Assembly (NCBI RefSeq): GCF_001544615.1 | Contig: NZ_FCNV02000013.1 | Span: 96,489-160,488 of the forward strand | DNA length: 64,000 nucleotides | Source: Caballeronia concitans | Lineage (GTDB): Bacteria; Pseudomonadota; Gammaproteobacteria; Burkholderiales; Burkholderiaceae | Direction of reading: 5' to 3' | Shown: positions 1-9,680 of the stretch, piece by piece | How the letters are laid out: the number at the start of each line of letters is the position of its first letter | Position numbering within the stretch: the stretch's first letter is position 1 | The notes under the pieces: model-generated | Seen by the model: the letters and a program-made list of their open reading frames with translations, nothing else | Databases searched by the model: none | What the model was told of the DNA's origin: nothing | Made by a program: the position numbers and the translations under genes

Positions 1-517
1 GTTGAAAGTTCGGCGCGATGGGCGTGCCATCGCGCGCGGCGAGCTGATGAAGCACGCCCGCATAGGCGATGTAGTTCAGATCGTGCCCCGCCTTGTCCGC
101 GAACGGGCCGTCGCTGCCGAAGCCGGTGACCGCGCAGTAGACGAGCTTCGGATTCGCCTCGCGCAACACGTCGTAGCCGATTCCGAGCCGCGCCATCACG
201 GATGGCCTGAAGCTCTCGACGAGGACGTCGGCATGGCGCGCGAGATCGATCAACGTCGCGCGGCCGTCGTCCGTCTTGAGATCGAGCGTCATCGTGCGCT
301 TGCCGCGATTGACGATGCGATAGAACGCGCTCGGCATTCCGCTCTGGCGCTCGGCGTCGGTCTGCAGCATCGTGCGGGCGTAGTCGCCTTCGCCCGGCGG
401 TTCGATCTTGAGCACGTCCGCGCCCAACTCCGCGAGCCGCAGCGTGGCGACAGGACCGGGCAGCAGCCGCGTCAGATCGAGTACACGGAGGCCGGCGAGG
501 GCGGGGGAAGTCGTCAA
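1..517 (-). CDS. CaiB/BaiF family CoA-transferase or alpha-methylacyl-CoA racemase, N-terminal part
   Basis: The gene runs off the left edge, so only about 172 N-terminal residues are visible. The family (class III CoA-transferases and alpha-methylacyl-CoA racemases) moves CoA between carboxylic acids or racemises 2-methylacyl-CoA. Visible features are the opening LRVLDLTRLLPGP, the nucleotide-binding LGADVLKIEPPGEGDYAR near residues 32-48, and GHDLNYIAYAG near 145-154. The Asp of that last motif is at the position of the racemase catalytic Asp, which favours a racemase-like member. The start is a TTG at 517 preceded by GGAG nine bases upstream; an in-frame stop lies just before it and no ATG is available. 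It lies 21 bases downstream of yheS on the same strand, so the two may be cotranscribed. The substrate cannot be told from this fragment. Confidence 0.85.
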   Translation of the reverse strand, partial: MTTSPALAGLRVLDLTRLLPGPVATLRLAELGADVLKIEPPGEGDYARTMLQTDAERQSGMPSAFYRIVNRGKRTMTLDLKTDDGRATLIDLARHADVLVESFRPSVMARLGIGYDVLREANPKLVYCAVTGFGSDGPFADKAGHDLNYIAYAGVLHQLAARDGTPIAPNFQ

Positions 518-538
518 GTCGTCGGTCTCCGGGGACGG

Positions 539-2485
539 TTATGAACCGATCTGTTCCAGTTCCTCGTGGGCTTCGAGCCACTCCATTTCGAGCGTTTCGA
601 GCCGCGAGTTGACTTCGCCCTGGCGACGGATCGTTTCCGTGAGCTTCGCCTTGAGCGCCGCGTCGTAACTGGCGGGATCGGCGACGAACGCATCGAGCGT
701 CGATTTCTCCGCGTTGAGCGCGTCCATTTCCTTCTCGATCTTCGCGATGCGCGATTGCAACGGCTTCTTCAGATGCGACAGCTTTTGCCGCTCCTGCGCT
801 TCCTGCTTGCGCTGCTCCTTGCGATTCACCGCGCTGTCCGCCGCGTCACTCGCCGCCGATGCCGCGCCGCTCGCTTCCTTCGCCGCCGCGCGTGTTTCGG
901 CGGCGTGCTGCAAGAGCCAGTCGCGATAGTCGTCCAGATCGCCGTCGAACGGGCTCAGGCGATGTTTCGCGACGAGCATGAAAGTATCCGTCGTCGCGCG
1001 CAGCAGATGCCGGTCGTGCGACACGAGAATCAGCGTGCCTTCAAACTGCGCGAGCGCCATGGTGAGCGCGTGGCGCGTTTCGAGATCGAGGTGGTTCGTC
1101 GGTTCGTCGAGCAGCAGCAGATTCGGCTTCTGCCAGATGATGAGCGCCAGCGCGAGCCGCGCCTTCTCGCCGCCGGAGAAGGGCGCGATTTTCGCGGTCG
1201 CCATGTCGCCCGAGAAGTTGAAGCTGCCGAGAAAATCGCGCAATTCCTGCTCGCGCGTGTCGGGCGCGAGGCGCGCGAGATGCTGAATTGCGGAATCGTC
1301 GGGACGCAGCGTTTCGAGCTGATGCTGCGCGAAGTAGCCTATCTGCAGTCCCTTGCCCTGACGCACGTGGCCGGACAGCGGTTCGAGCGTGTCGGCGAGC
1401 GTCTTGATGAGCGTCGATTTACCCTGGCCGTTCGCGCCCAGCAAGCCGATGCGCTGCCCGCTTTGAATCGACAGCGTGACGCCCTCGACGATCGGAATCT
1501 CCGCGCCGTCCTCGCCGTGATAGCCGCAGCGCACGTCTTCCATGACCATCATCGGATTCGGCGCGGCATCGGGCGTGCGGAACTCGAACGTGAACGGCGA
1601 ACTCGCATGCGCCGGCGCGATCAGTTCCATTTTTTCCAGCGCCTTCACGCGGCTTTGCGCCTGTTTGGCTTTGGTCGCCTTTGCCTTGAAGCGGTCGATG
1701 AAGCTTTGCAGATGCTGCACGGTCTTCTGCTGCTTCTCGTAAGCGCTCTGCTGCAGCGCGAGTTGTTGCGCGCGCAGGATTTCGAACTGGCTGTAGTTGC
1801 CGCCGTATCGCTTCACCTGGCGATTTTCCAGATGCAGCGTGACGTTGCACACGGAGTCCAGAAACTCTCGGTCGTGCGATATCACGACGAGCGTGCCCGG
1901 GTACCGCGCGAGCCAGTCTTCCAGCCAGACGATGGCGTCGAGGTCCAGGTGGTTGGTCGGTTCGTCGAGCAAAAGAAGGTCGGACGGACACATCAGCGCT
2001 TGCGCGAGGTTCAGGCGCATGCGCCAGCCGCCCGAGAAGCTCGAGACCGGCTCGCGTGTCTGCGCGAGCGTGAAGCCCAGGCCGAGCAGCAGCGTTTCGG
2101 CGCGCGCGGGCGCGGTGTAGCCGTCTGCATCGGCGAAGGCGGCGTGCGCTTCGGCTTCGGCAGCGCCGTCATGCGCGGCGGACGCGGACGCGATACGCGC
2201 TTCGATGGCCCGCAAATGCGTGTCGCCGTCGAGCGTGTAGTCGAGCGCGGTGCGATCCACCGCGGGCGTTTCCTGCGCGACGTGCGCGATGCGCCACGAC
2301 GGCGGCATCGAAAAATCGCCGCCGTCTGCGTGCAATTCGCCGCGCAGCACGGAAAAGAGCGTGGACTTGCCTGCGCCGTTCGCGCCGACGAGACCGGCTT
2401 TCTCGCCCGGATTGAGCGTGAAGCTCGTCTCTTCGAAAAGCGGCTTGGTGCCGCGGGACAGGCTGAACTGGTTGAAGCGGATCAC
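539..2485 (-). CDS. yheS: ABC-F family ATPase, YheS type
   Basis: A 648-residue soluble twin-ATPase protein with no membrane segments. ABC-F proteins act on the ribosome, binding near the E site, rather than in transport. There are two complete nucleotide-binding domains: Walker A GANGAGKST (residues 34-42) and GANGQGKST, signature motifs FSGGW and FSGGEKARL, and two LLLLDEPTNHLD Walker B motifs. Between them is the positively charged linker typical of ABC-F proteins. The C-terminus has an Ala/Lys-rich stretch and a coiled coil, as in YheS/Uup. The wording of the first domain (GLVGANGAGKSTLF, IAHVAQETPA) matches YheS better than Uup or EttA. The start at 2485 gives the expected MIRFNQFSL opening. 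It is transcribed divergently from the glutathione peroxidase gene across 144 bases. Confidence 0.93.
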   Translation of the reverse strand: MIRFNQFSLSRGTKPLFEETSFTLNPGEKAGLVGANGAGKSTLFSVLRGELHADGGDFSMPPSWRIAHVAQETPAVDRTALDYTLDGDTHLRAIEARIASASAAHDGAAEAEAHAAFADADGYTAPARAETLLLGLGFTLAQTREPVSSFSGGWRMRLNLAQALMCPSDLLLLDEPTNHLDLDAIVWLEDWLARYPGTLVVISHDREFLDSVCNVTLHLENRQVKRYGGNYSQFEILRAQQLALQQSAYEKQQKTVQHLQSFIDRFKAKATKAKQAQSRVKALEKMELIAPAHASSPFTFEFRTPDAAPNPMMVMEDVRCGYHGEDGAEIPIVEGVTLSIQSGQRIGLLGANGQGKSTLIKTLADTLEPLSGHVRQGKGLQIGYFAQHQLETLRPDDSAIQHLARLAPDTREQELRDFLGSFNFSGDMATAKIAPFSGGEKARLALALIIWQKPNLLLLDEPTNHLDLETRHALTMALAQFEGTLILVSHDRHLLRATTDTFMLVAKHRLSPFDGDLDDYRDWLLQHAAETRAAAKEASGAASAASDAADSAVNRKEQRKQEAQERQKLSHLKKPLQSRIAKIEKEMDALNAEKSTLDAFVADPASYDAALKAKLTETIRRQGEVNSRLETLEMEWLEAHEELEQIGS

Positions 2486-2629
2486 GTCGGAATGGCGGCG
2501 GGCTTTGAAGGAAAGCGCTATTTTAGACCGGGCGCGTCACGGCGAAGGGATCGTCCGTTCGGCTAATGGCAGGCGAGCGCGCGCGGTAGTAGCATCGCCT
2601 GACTTTCAATTCTTCGCGGGGAACATGTC

Positions 2630-3121
2630 ATGAGCTCAACCACCGACAGCATCTATGGTTTCACGGCCGAAACGCTCGACGGCGCAACCGTCGGTCTCGA
2701 CAAGTACCGCGACAAGGTGCTGCTGATCGTCAACACGGCGAGCGAATGCGGATTCACGCCGCAATACAAGGGGCTGCAAGACCTGTACACGCGGCTGTCG
2801 GCGCGCGGCTTCGAAGTGCTCGGCTTTCCGTGCAACCAGTTCGGCAAGCAGGAACCGGGCGATGCCGCGCAGATCGGCAGCTTCTGCGAGAAGAACTACG
2901 GCGTGACGTTCCCGATGTTCGCGAAGATCGACGTGAACGGCGCGAATGCTCATCCGCTCTACAAGTATTTGACGGAGAAGGAGCCGGGCGTGCTCGGGCT
3001 CGAAGCGATCAAGTGGAATTTCACGAAGTTTCTCGTCGATCGCAAGGGGAACATCGTGAAGCGTTACGCGCCGCTCACGAAGCCGGAGGCGATCGTGGGC
3101 GACATCGAAAAGCTCTTGTGA
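2630..3121 (+). CDS. Glutathione peroxidase family thiol peroxidase
   Basis: A 163-residue cytosolic thioredoxin-fold peroxidase (GPx/BtuE family) that reduces hydrogen peroxide and organic hydroperoxides. The peroxidatic cysteine is C40 in NTASECGFTPQY. The rest of the catalytic tetrad is visible as Gln74 in FGKQEPG and Trp129-Asn130 in KWNFTKF. C86 in SFCEKNYGVTFPM is in the place of the resolving cysteine of non-selenium, thioredoxin-dependent members, so the electron donor is probably thioredoxin rather than glutathione (inference). Length is normal for the bacterial family. It stands alone on the plus strand and converges with the cardiolipin synthase gene; only 13 bases separate the two stop codons and no clear terminator lies between them. 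Confidence 0.93.
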   Translation: MSSTTDSIYGFTAETLDGATVGLDKYRDKVLLIVNTASECGFTPQYKGLQDLYTRLSARGFEVLGFPCNQFGKQEPGDAAQIGSFCEKNYGVTFPMFAKIDVNGANAHPLYKYLTEKEPGVLGLEAIKWNFTKFLVDRKGNIVKRYAPLTKPEAIVGDIEKLL

Positions 3122-3134
3122 ACTCGCGCCGCCC

Positions 3135-4634
3135 TCAAAGAATCGGCGAGAAGAGCCGTGCGACATGCATCGCCATGCGCCGCCAGAACGCGTTGCCGAG
3201 ATAGTCGTTTACGTCGATCTCATATGCATGCGCGAAGTCGATGAGCAGCATGCTTTCGACTTGTCGCGCGAAGGTGTGATCGACGGTCAGCACGGTGATT
3301 TCGAAGTTGAGCCTGAACGAACGGTTGTCGAGGTTCGCGCTGCCGACCGACGCGGCGATGTCGTCCACGAGCACGACTTTCTGATGCAGGAAACCCGGCT
3401 TGTAGCGGAAGATGCGCACGCCGGCCTGCACGAGGTCGTAAGCGTAGAGGCGCGAGGCCGCGAACACCACGCGATGATCGCGCCGGCTCGGAATCAGGAT
3501 TCGCACGTCCACGCCTCGCATCACGGCCAGGCGCAGCGCCGAGAACACGGCTTCATCGGGAATCAGGTACGGCGACGTGATCCAGATGCGCTCGCGCGCC
3601 GCGTTGATCGCCTCGACAAAGAACAGCGAGCAGGTCTCTTGTTTGTCGGCGGGGCCGCTGGAGAGCACCATGCAGTGCATGTTCTCGTCGGCGTGCGGGG
3701 CGGGGCCGAGTTCGGGCAGGCGCTGAGTCGCCCAGTACCAGTCCTCGGTGAAGACGAACTGAATGCTGGCAATGGCCGGACCGCGCACTTCGACGTGCGT
3801 ATCGCGCCACGGCGAAAGCCGCGGATTGCCGCCGAGATACTCGACGCCCACGTTGTGCCCGCCGACGAACGCGCGCTTGCCGTCCACGACGACGATCTTC
3901 CGATGATTTCGGAAGTTGATCTGAAACCGATGCACGAACTTGCGATTGGCCGCGAACGGATGCGCCTCGACGCCGCCCGCGCGCAACGCCTGCACGTAGC
4001 GATGCGGCAAGTCGAAGCTGCCGATGCTGTCGTAGAGAAAGTAGACGCGCACGCCCGCTTTTGCTTTTGCGATGAGCGCATCGCGCAGCATGTCGCCGAG
4101 CGCGTCGGCGCGCACGATGAAAAACTGCACGACGATATAACTTTCCGCGGCTTCGATCGCTTCGAGGATCGCGGCGAACGTCGCGTCGCCATTCACGAGC
4201 ACGCGCACCGAATTGCCGCGCAGAAACGGCATGCCCGAAAGCCGCTGCAGCGTGCGGATGGTCGGATTGCCGAGATATTCCGCCGGTCCCGGCGCGACTT
4301 CGCCGCGCGCGCTGGTTGTGTCCAGGAGAGCGGGATCGGTGCGGGGCGCGTCGCTGCGCTCCTTCGATTCCCATTCGGCGGGCTTCGTGCGATTGCGAAG
4401 GATTTCTATTTCGAGGCGCCGCTCGTCGATATAACCGGCGAATTTGCTGCGGCCGAGGAAGAGGTAAGGGATGAGCGTGAAATACGGCATCGCGACGAGC
4501 GACACCGCCCACGCAACCGCGCCTTGCGACGTGCGTGTATGGATGACCGCGTGCACGGCGGCGATCACGCCGAGCACATGCGCGGCCATCACGAGCGTGC
4601 CGACGTGGAGCCAGTCTGCTGCTTGCATAGTCAT
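3135..4634 (-). CDS. cls: Cardiolipin synthase (phospholipase D superfamily)
   Basis: A 499-residue inner-membrane enzyme that condenses phosphatidylglycerol into cardiolipin. The N-terminus has two hydrophobic segments (about residues 5-28 and 35-55), with TSQGAVAWAVSLVAMPYFT typical of bacterial Cls. Two HKD phospholipase D motifs follow: HRKIVVVDGKRAFVGGHN in the middle and HQKVVLVDDIAASVGSANLD near the C-terminus. I chose the ATG at 4634 (MTMQAADW) over an upstream in-frame start that would add 26 Arg-rich residues unlike the family; an ATG two codons downstream is also possible. It is the last gene of the minus-strand run and lies downstream of prmB. Whether it is ClsA-like or another paralogue cannot be fixed from this window. 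Confidence 0.92.
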   Translation of the reverse strand: MTMQAADWLHVGTLVMAAHVLGVIAAVHAVIHTRTSQGAVAWAVSLVAMPYFTLIPYLFLGRSKFAGYIDERRLEIEILRNRTKPAEWESKERSDAPRTDPALLDTTSARGEVAPGPAEYLGNPTIRTLQRLSGMPFLRGNSVRVLVNGDATFAAILEAIEAAESYIVVQFFIVRADALGDMLRDALIAKAKAGVRVYFLYDSIGSFDLPHRYVQALRAGGVEAHPFAANRKFVHRFQINFRNHRKIVVVDGKRAFVGGHNVGVEYLGGNPRLSPWRDTHVEVRGPAIASIQFVFTEDWYWATQRLPELGPAPHADENMHCMVLSSGPADKQETCSLFFVEAINAARERIWITSPYLIPDEAVFSALRLAVMRGVDVRILIPSRRDHRVVFAASRLYAYDLVQAGVRIFRYKPGFLHQKVVLVDDIAASVGSANLDNRSFRLNFEITVLTVDHTFARQVESMLLIDFAHAYEIDVNDYLGNAFWRRMAMHVARLFSPIL

Positions 4635-4778
4635 GCGTAAGGTTCGATGCGTCCCACGCCTAAAGCCGCGCGGACCCGGATGACGAACGCCGCGGGAGCG
4701 GCGATGCGTCATCTTACCGAACCTTGCCCGCTCGAAGCCCGCCGGAGCGGGCGGCGCGAGGCATCAGGTGAATCAAAG

Positions 4779-4816
4779 GATCAGACGATCAGACGATCAG
4801 ACGATCAGACGATCAG
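4779..4816. repeat. Tandem 8-base repeat with a GATC in every unit, overlapping the prmB stop codon
   Basis: Four perfect copies of GATCAGAC and six bases of a fifth lie head to tail. The minus-strand prmB stop codon (4813-4815) is inside the last unit, so expansion or contraction would mostly change the 3' untranslated region. Each unit carries one GATC, giving five GATC sites in 38 bases. Confidence 0.95.
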
Positions 4817-5697
4817 GCGGGCAGGTCGGCAGCCTGGATCAGGAACACGTTGTCGTCGCCCGCGCTCGTCGAGAGCCAGACCAGATCGAGGCCGCCGAGC
4901 GCCGCTTCCACGTTCGCGCGTTCGTTGCCGATCTCTACGACGAGCACGCCGTCTTCGGTCAGCCACTTGCCGGCCTCGCGCACGATGCGCCGCACGACGT
5001 CCATGCCGTCGGCGCCGCCCGCGAGCGCGAGTTCCGGCTCGTGACGATATTCGGCGGGAAGCGACTGCATTGCGTCGGCGTTGACGTACGGCGGATTCGT
5101 GATGATGACCTCGTAACGCGCGGCGGGCAGCGGCGCGTACAGGTCGCCTTCGTACAGCGTCACACGATCTTCGAGTTGGTAATCGGCAACATTGCGGTGC
5201 GCGACGGCGAGGGCATCGGCGGAAATATCGACGGCGTCGATATCGGCGTTTTCGAACGCTTGCGCCGCGAGAATCGCGAGGCAGCCGGAGCCGGTGCATA
5301 GTTCGAGTACGCGCGTGACGTGATCGGGATCGGCCACATACGGCTGCAAGCCGTCCTGCAGCAACTCGCCGATGAACGAACGCGGCACGATCACGCGCTC
5401 GTCGACATAAAAGCGATGACCGTGCATCCACGCTTCCTGCGTGATGTACGCGGCGGGCACGCGGTCTTTCGCGCGGCGCTCGATGACCTGCATCACGGCG
5501 TCGATCTCGGTGTCGAGCAGGCGCGCGTCGAGGAACGGTTCGAGCGTGTCGAGCGGCAGATGCAGCGTATGCAGGATCAGATACGCGGCTTCGTCGTAGG
5601 CGTTGGTCGAGCCGTGGCCGAACGAGAGGCCCGCTTCGGTGAAACGCGAGACGCCGAAACGCAGCAGGTCGCGCACAGTGGAGAAGGGTAGCGCCAT
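4813..5697 (-). CDS. prmB: Protein N5-glutamine methyltransferase PrmB (ribosomal protein uL3)
   Basis: A 294-residue SAM-dependent methyltransferase. PrmB methylates a glutamine of ribosomal protein uL3 and is the paralogue of the release-factor methylase PrmC. The SAM-binding motif I reads LELCTGSGCLAI (131-142), the acidic loop VDISADALAVA follows, and the substrate-glutamine motif NPPY is at 201-204. The helical N-terminal domain begins MALPFSTVRDLLRFG and contains the PrmB-like AAYITQEAWMHGHRFYVDERVIVPRS region. The start at 5697 is supported by AAGGAG seven bases upstream. An open frame continues upstream through dapE but belongs to another reading frame of that gene. The gene lies 29 bases downstream of dapE on the same strand. 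Its stop codon is inside a tandem GATC repeat. Confidence 0.93.
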   Translation of the reverse strand: MALPFSTVRDLLRFGVSRFTEAGLSFGHGSTNAYDEAAYLILHTLHLPLDTLEPFLDARLLDTEIDAVMQVIERRAKDRVPAAYITQEAWMHGHRFYVDERVIVPRSFIGELLQDGLQPYVADPDHVTRVLELCTGSGCLAILAAQAFENADIDAVDISADALAVAHRNVADYQLEDRVTLYEGDLYAPLPAARYEVIITNPPYVNADAMQSLPAEYRHEPELALAGGADGMDVVRRIVREAGKWLTEDGVLVVEIGNERANVEAALGGLDLVWLSTSAGDDNVFLIQAADLPA

Positions 5698-5726
5698 CGA
5701 TGGCTCCTTGTTATTTTCGGGTGAAT

Positions 5727-6980
<1,254 letters not shown>

Positions 6981-7352
6981 TCACGCGAAGAGCGTTTCGT
7001 ACTGCTCGGCGGAAAAGCCGAGCGACTTCACGCGTCCGTTCACGACGACGACCGGCCGCTTGATGATCGACGGCTTGTGGATCATCAGCGCGATCGCGCC
7101 GGCGGTCGTGTCGGCTTCGGCCTTGTGGACCTCGGACAAGCCGCGCCACGTCGTGCCGCGCTTGTTGATGAGCTGGTCGAGCGGCACGTCCTTCAGCCAG
7201 TCCTGCACCAGCTCCTCGTTCACGCCGGCCTTCTTGAAGTCGTGAAATTCGAACGGCACGCCGTGCTCTTCGAGCCACACGCGCGCTTTCTTCACCGAGT
7301 CGCAGTTCGGAATGCCGTAGACGACAGTCGTCGGGGTGGATCCGCGTGCCAA
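6981..7352 (-). CDS. ArsC/Spx-family reductase-like protein (YffB type)
   Basis: A 123-residue thioredoxin-fold protein of the ArsC/YffB/Spx family. Members reduce arsenate or act as glutathione-dependent thiol reductases; YffB itself has no firmly assigned substrate. The N-terminal active-site loop is YGIPNCDSVKKAR with a single cysteine (C17). The region GTTWRGL and the C-terminal KRPVVVVNGRVKSLGFS are characteristic of the YffB subgroup. The start is a TTG at 7352, because no ATG is available near the family start; GAGG precedes it by eight bases. It begins one base after the dapD stop region, so the pair is probably translationally coupled. YffB genes often sit next to dapE or dapD, so the location is expected although the functional link is unproven. 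Confidence 0.88.
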   Translation of the reverse strand: MARGSTPTTVVYGIPNCDSVKKARVWLEEHGVPFEFHDFKKAGVNEELVQDWLKDVPLDQLINKRGTTWRGLSEVHKAEADTTAGAIALMIHKPSIIKRPVVVVNGRVKSLGFSAEQYETLFA

Positions 7353-7353
7353 A

Positions 7354-8181
7354 TCAGTCGCCTCGCAGCAGTTCGTTCAGGCCGACCTTCGCGCGCGTCT
7401 TGGCGTCCACCTTCTTCACGATGACCGCGCAGTACAGGCTGTGCGAGCCGTCCTTCGAAGGCAGGTTGCCCGCGACGACGACCGAGCCCGCCGGAATGCG
7501 GCCGTAGCTGACTTCGCCGGTTTCGCGGTCGTAGATCTTGGTCGACTGGCCGAGATAGACGCCCATCGAAATGACGGAATTTTCCTCGACGATCACGCCT
7601 TCCACCACTTCCGAGCGCGCGCCGATGAAGCAGTTGTCCTCGATGATGACCGGGTTCGCCTGCAACGGCTCCAGCACGCCGCCGATGCCCACGCCGCCCG
7701 ACAGATGCACGTTCTTGCCGATCTGCGCGCACGAGCCGACGGTGGCCCACGTGTCGACCATCGTGCCTTCATCGACGTAAGCGCCGATGTTCGTGTACGA
7801 CGGCATCAAAACGACGTTCTTCGCGATGAACGAGCCGCGACGCGCGATGGCCGGCGGCACCACGCGGAAGCCGCCTGCCGCGAAGTCTTCGGCGGTGTAG
7901 TTCGCGAACTTCGAGGGCACCTTGTCGTAGAACTGCGAATAGCCGCCTGCGGCCATTGGCGCGTTGTCCTCGAGGCGGAACGAAAGCAGCACGGCCTTCT
8001 TCAGCCATTGATTGACCACCCAGTCGCCGTCGCGCTTCTCGGCGACGCGCAACGCGCCCTTGTCGAGCTGTTCGATGGCATGCGCGACGGCGTCGCGGAC
8101 CTCGGCCGGCGCGGCTTTCGGCGAAAGCTCGGCGCGGTTTTCCCAGGCGTTGTCGATGATGCTCTGCAGTTGTTGCGACAT
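7354..8181 (-). CDS. dapD: 2,3,4,5-tetrahydropyridine-2,6-dicarboxylate N-succinyltransferase
   Basis: A 275-residue trimeric hexapeptide-repeat enzyme that transfers succinyl from succinyl-CoA to tetrahydrodipicolinate in the diaminopimelate pathway. The N-terminal helical domain ([19 protein letters not shown]) is followed by left-handed beta-helix repeats such as [40 protein letters not shown] and [18 protein letters not shown]. The C-terminus ends in the expected hairpin region. Length matches the family. It lies 39 bases downstream of dapC, whose aminotransferase acts on its product, and just upstream of the ArsC-like gene. Confidence 0.97.
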   Translation of the reverse strand: MSQQLQSIIDNAWENRAELSPKAAPAEVRDAVAHAIEQLDKGALRVAEKRDGDWVVNQWLKKAVLLSFRLEDNAPMAAGGYSQFYDKVPSKFANYTAEDFAAGGFRVVPPAIARRGSFIAKNVVLMPSYTNIGAYVDEGTMVDTWATVGSCAQIGKNVHLSGGVGIGGVLEPLQANPVIIEDNCFIGARSEVVEGVIVEENSVISMGVYLGQSTKIYDRETGEVSYGRIPAGSVVVAGNLPSKDGSHSLYCAVIVKKVDAKTRAKVGLNELLRGD

Positions 8182-8220
8182 AGTGATTTCAAGGATGGAG
8201 AGTTGGACCGGCTGCGCTCG

Positions 8221-9447
8221 TCAGGGCTTGAGCGTGCGGCAGAATTCGACGATGCGGCGGGCGCCTTCGACACATTCCTCGGTCCCGGCGACGAGCGCGA
8301 TGCGAACGAAGCCCTCGCCGGGATTCGTGCCATGCGCGGGACGAGCGAGATAGGAGCCCGGCAGAACCGTCACATTATAGTCGGCGTAGAGACGCGCCGC
8401 GAACTCGGTGTCGGAGAGTCCGGTGCGCGAAACGTTCGCCCAGAGATAGAACGCGGCATCGGGCAAACGCACGTCCAGCACGTCGGCGAGCATGGGCGTG
8501 ACCGTTTCGAACTTCTTCACGTACTTCGCGCGGTTGTCGCGCACGTGCGCCTCGTCCTGCCATGCGGCGATGCTCGCGCGCTGGAACAGGGTCGAAAGCG
8601 CCGCGCCGTGATACGTGCGATACAGCAGGAACTGCTTGAGGATGGCCGCGTCGCCCGCGACGAAGCCCGAGCGCATGCCCGGCACGTTCGATCGTTTCGA
8701 AAGGCTCGACAGCATCACGAGGCGCTCGAAGCCGCGGTTAAGCAAGCGCGCGGCTTCCAGGCCGCCGAGCGGCGGATGCGCCTCGTCGAAGTAGATCTCG
8801 GAATAGCATTCGTCGGAGGCGATCACGAAGCCGTGCTTGTCGGACAGCGCGAAAAGCTCGCGCCAGTTGTCGAGCGTGAGGACCGCGCCGGTCGGGTTGC
8901 CCGGCGAGCAGACATAGAGCAGTTGCGTGCGCGCCCAGATGTCGTCGGGGACAGCCGAGTAATCGCACGCGAAGTTGCGCGCCGGATCGCTATTGACGAA
9001 ATACGGCTCCGCGCCCGCGAGCAGCGCCGCGCCTTCGTAGATTTGATAGAACGGGTTCGGACAGAGTACGATCGGCGGTTTCGCGCCGGCGAGTTCGGGC
9101 GTGCTGCGGCTGTCGATGACCGCCTGCGCGAGCGCGAACAAGGCTTCGCGCGAGCCGGACACGGGCAGCACTTCGGTGGCCGCATCGAGCGACGCGAGAC
9201 CGTAGCGCGCCTTCGCCCACGTGGCGATGGCTTCGCGCAGCGGCTCGCTGCCGAGCGTCGGCGGGTAGGAGGCGAGGCCGTCGAGCGCATTGACGACGGC
9301 ATCGCGGATGAGCACGGGCGTCGGATGTTTCGGCTCGCCGATGCCGAAGCTGATCGGCGTGAATCCGGCGCGCGGCTCGATGCCTTTGAAGAGCGCGCGG
9401 AGCTTTTCGAACGGATACGGCTGGAGTTTCTTGAGAAGTGGATTCAC
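8221..9447 (-). CDS. dapC: Succinyldiaminopimelate aminotransferase
   Basis: A 408-residue fold-type I PLP aminotransferase that converts N-succinyl-2-amino-6-ketopimelate to N-succinyl-LL-diaminopimelate using glutamate. The PLP lysine is K251 in SLSKRSNVPGMRSG. SPGNPTG (181-187), the SDECYSEIYF Asp/Tyr motif (211-220) and FYLWANVSRTG near the C-terminus are also present. The chosen start is a GTG at 9447 (VNPLLKKLQPYPFEKLR), the family's N-terminus; a longer reading adds 40 Arg-rich residues without support. DapC and DapD are adjacent and catalyse consecutive steps with DapE. A TATAAT-containing promoter candidate lies about 135 bases upstream. Confidence 0.95.
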   Translation of the reverse strand: MNPLLKKLQPYPFEKLRALFKGIEPRAGFTPISFGIGEPKHPTPVLIRDAVVNALDGLASYPPTLGSEPLREAIATWAKARYGLASLDAATEVLPVSGSREALFALAQAVIDSRSTPELAGAKPPIVLCPNPFYQIYEGAALLAGAEPYFVNSDPARNFACDYSAVPDDIWARTQLLYVCSPGNPTGAVLTLDNWRELFALSDKHGFVIASDECYSEIYFDEAHPPLGGLEAARLLNRGFERLVMLSSLSKRSNVPGMRSGFVAGDAAILKQFLLYRTYHGAALSTLFQRASIAAWQDEAHVRDNRAKYVKKFETVTPMLADVLDVRLPDAAFYLWANVSRTGLSDTEFAARLYADYNVTVLPGSYLARPAHGTNPGEGFVRIALVAGTEECVEGARRIVEFCRTLKP

Positions 9448-9581
9448 GGCGTGACCGGTAAGCGATGAGCGACGAACGTTCAGGCGGCTACGAAGCCATT
9501 CATGCCGATGCGAACGCAGCTTTGAAAGACCCGCGGAAAACCCGCGGCGGCGGCACGACAAAGACATCGGCGAAGCGGACG

Positions 9582-9610
9582 ATTATACCCCGCGCCCCTG
9601 CAGCAAAGGG
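9582..9610 (-). promoter_or_regulatory. Candidate promoter of the dapC-dapD series
   Basis: On the minus strand a perfect TATAAT (9587-9582) is preceded by a G-rich spacer and no good -35 hexamer. It would give a leader of about 125 bases before the dapC GTG. The -10 is convincing; the -35 is not. Confidence 0.45.
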
Positions 9611-9680
9611 CCGCAGGCCAACGACGACACAGCATGACGAACCTGAATCGCTTCAAGCGAGCGAGCGCGGGAGCGCAACG

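Noticed and set aside
2-544. A plus-strand protein at the left edge
   Set aside because: It is the shadow of the minus-strand CoA-transferase-family gene, which has clear family motifs.
4726-4752. A hairpin (GCCCGCTC / GAGCGGGC) between prmB and cls as a terminator
   Set aside because: The stem is fair but has an 11-base loop and no U run on either strand.
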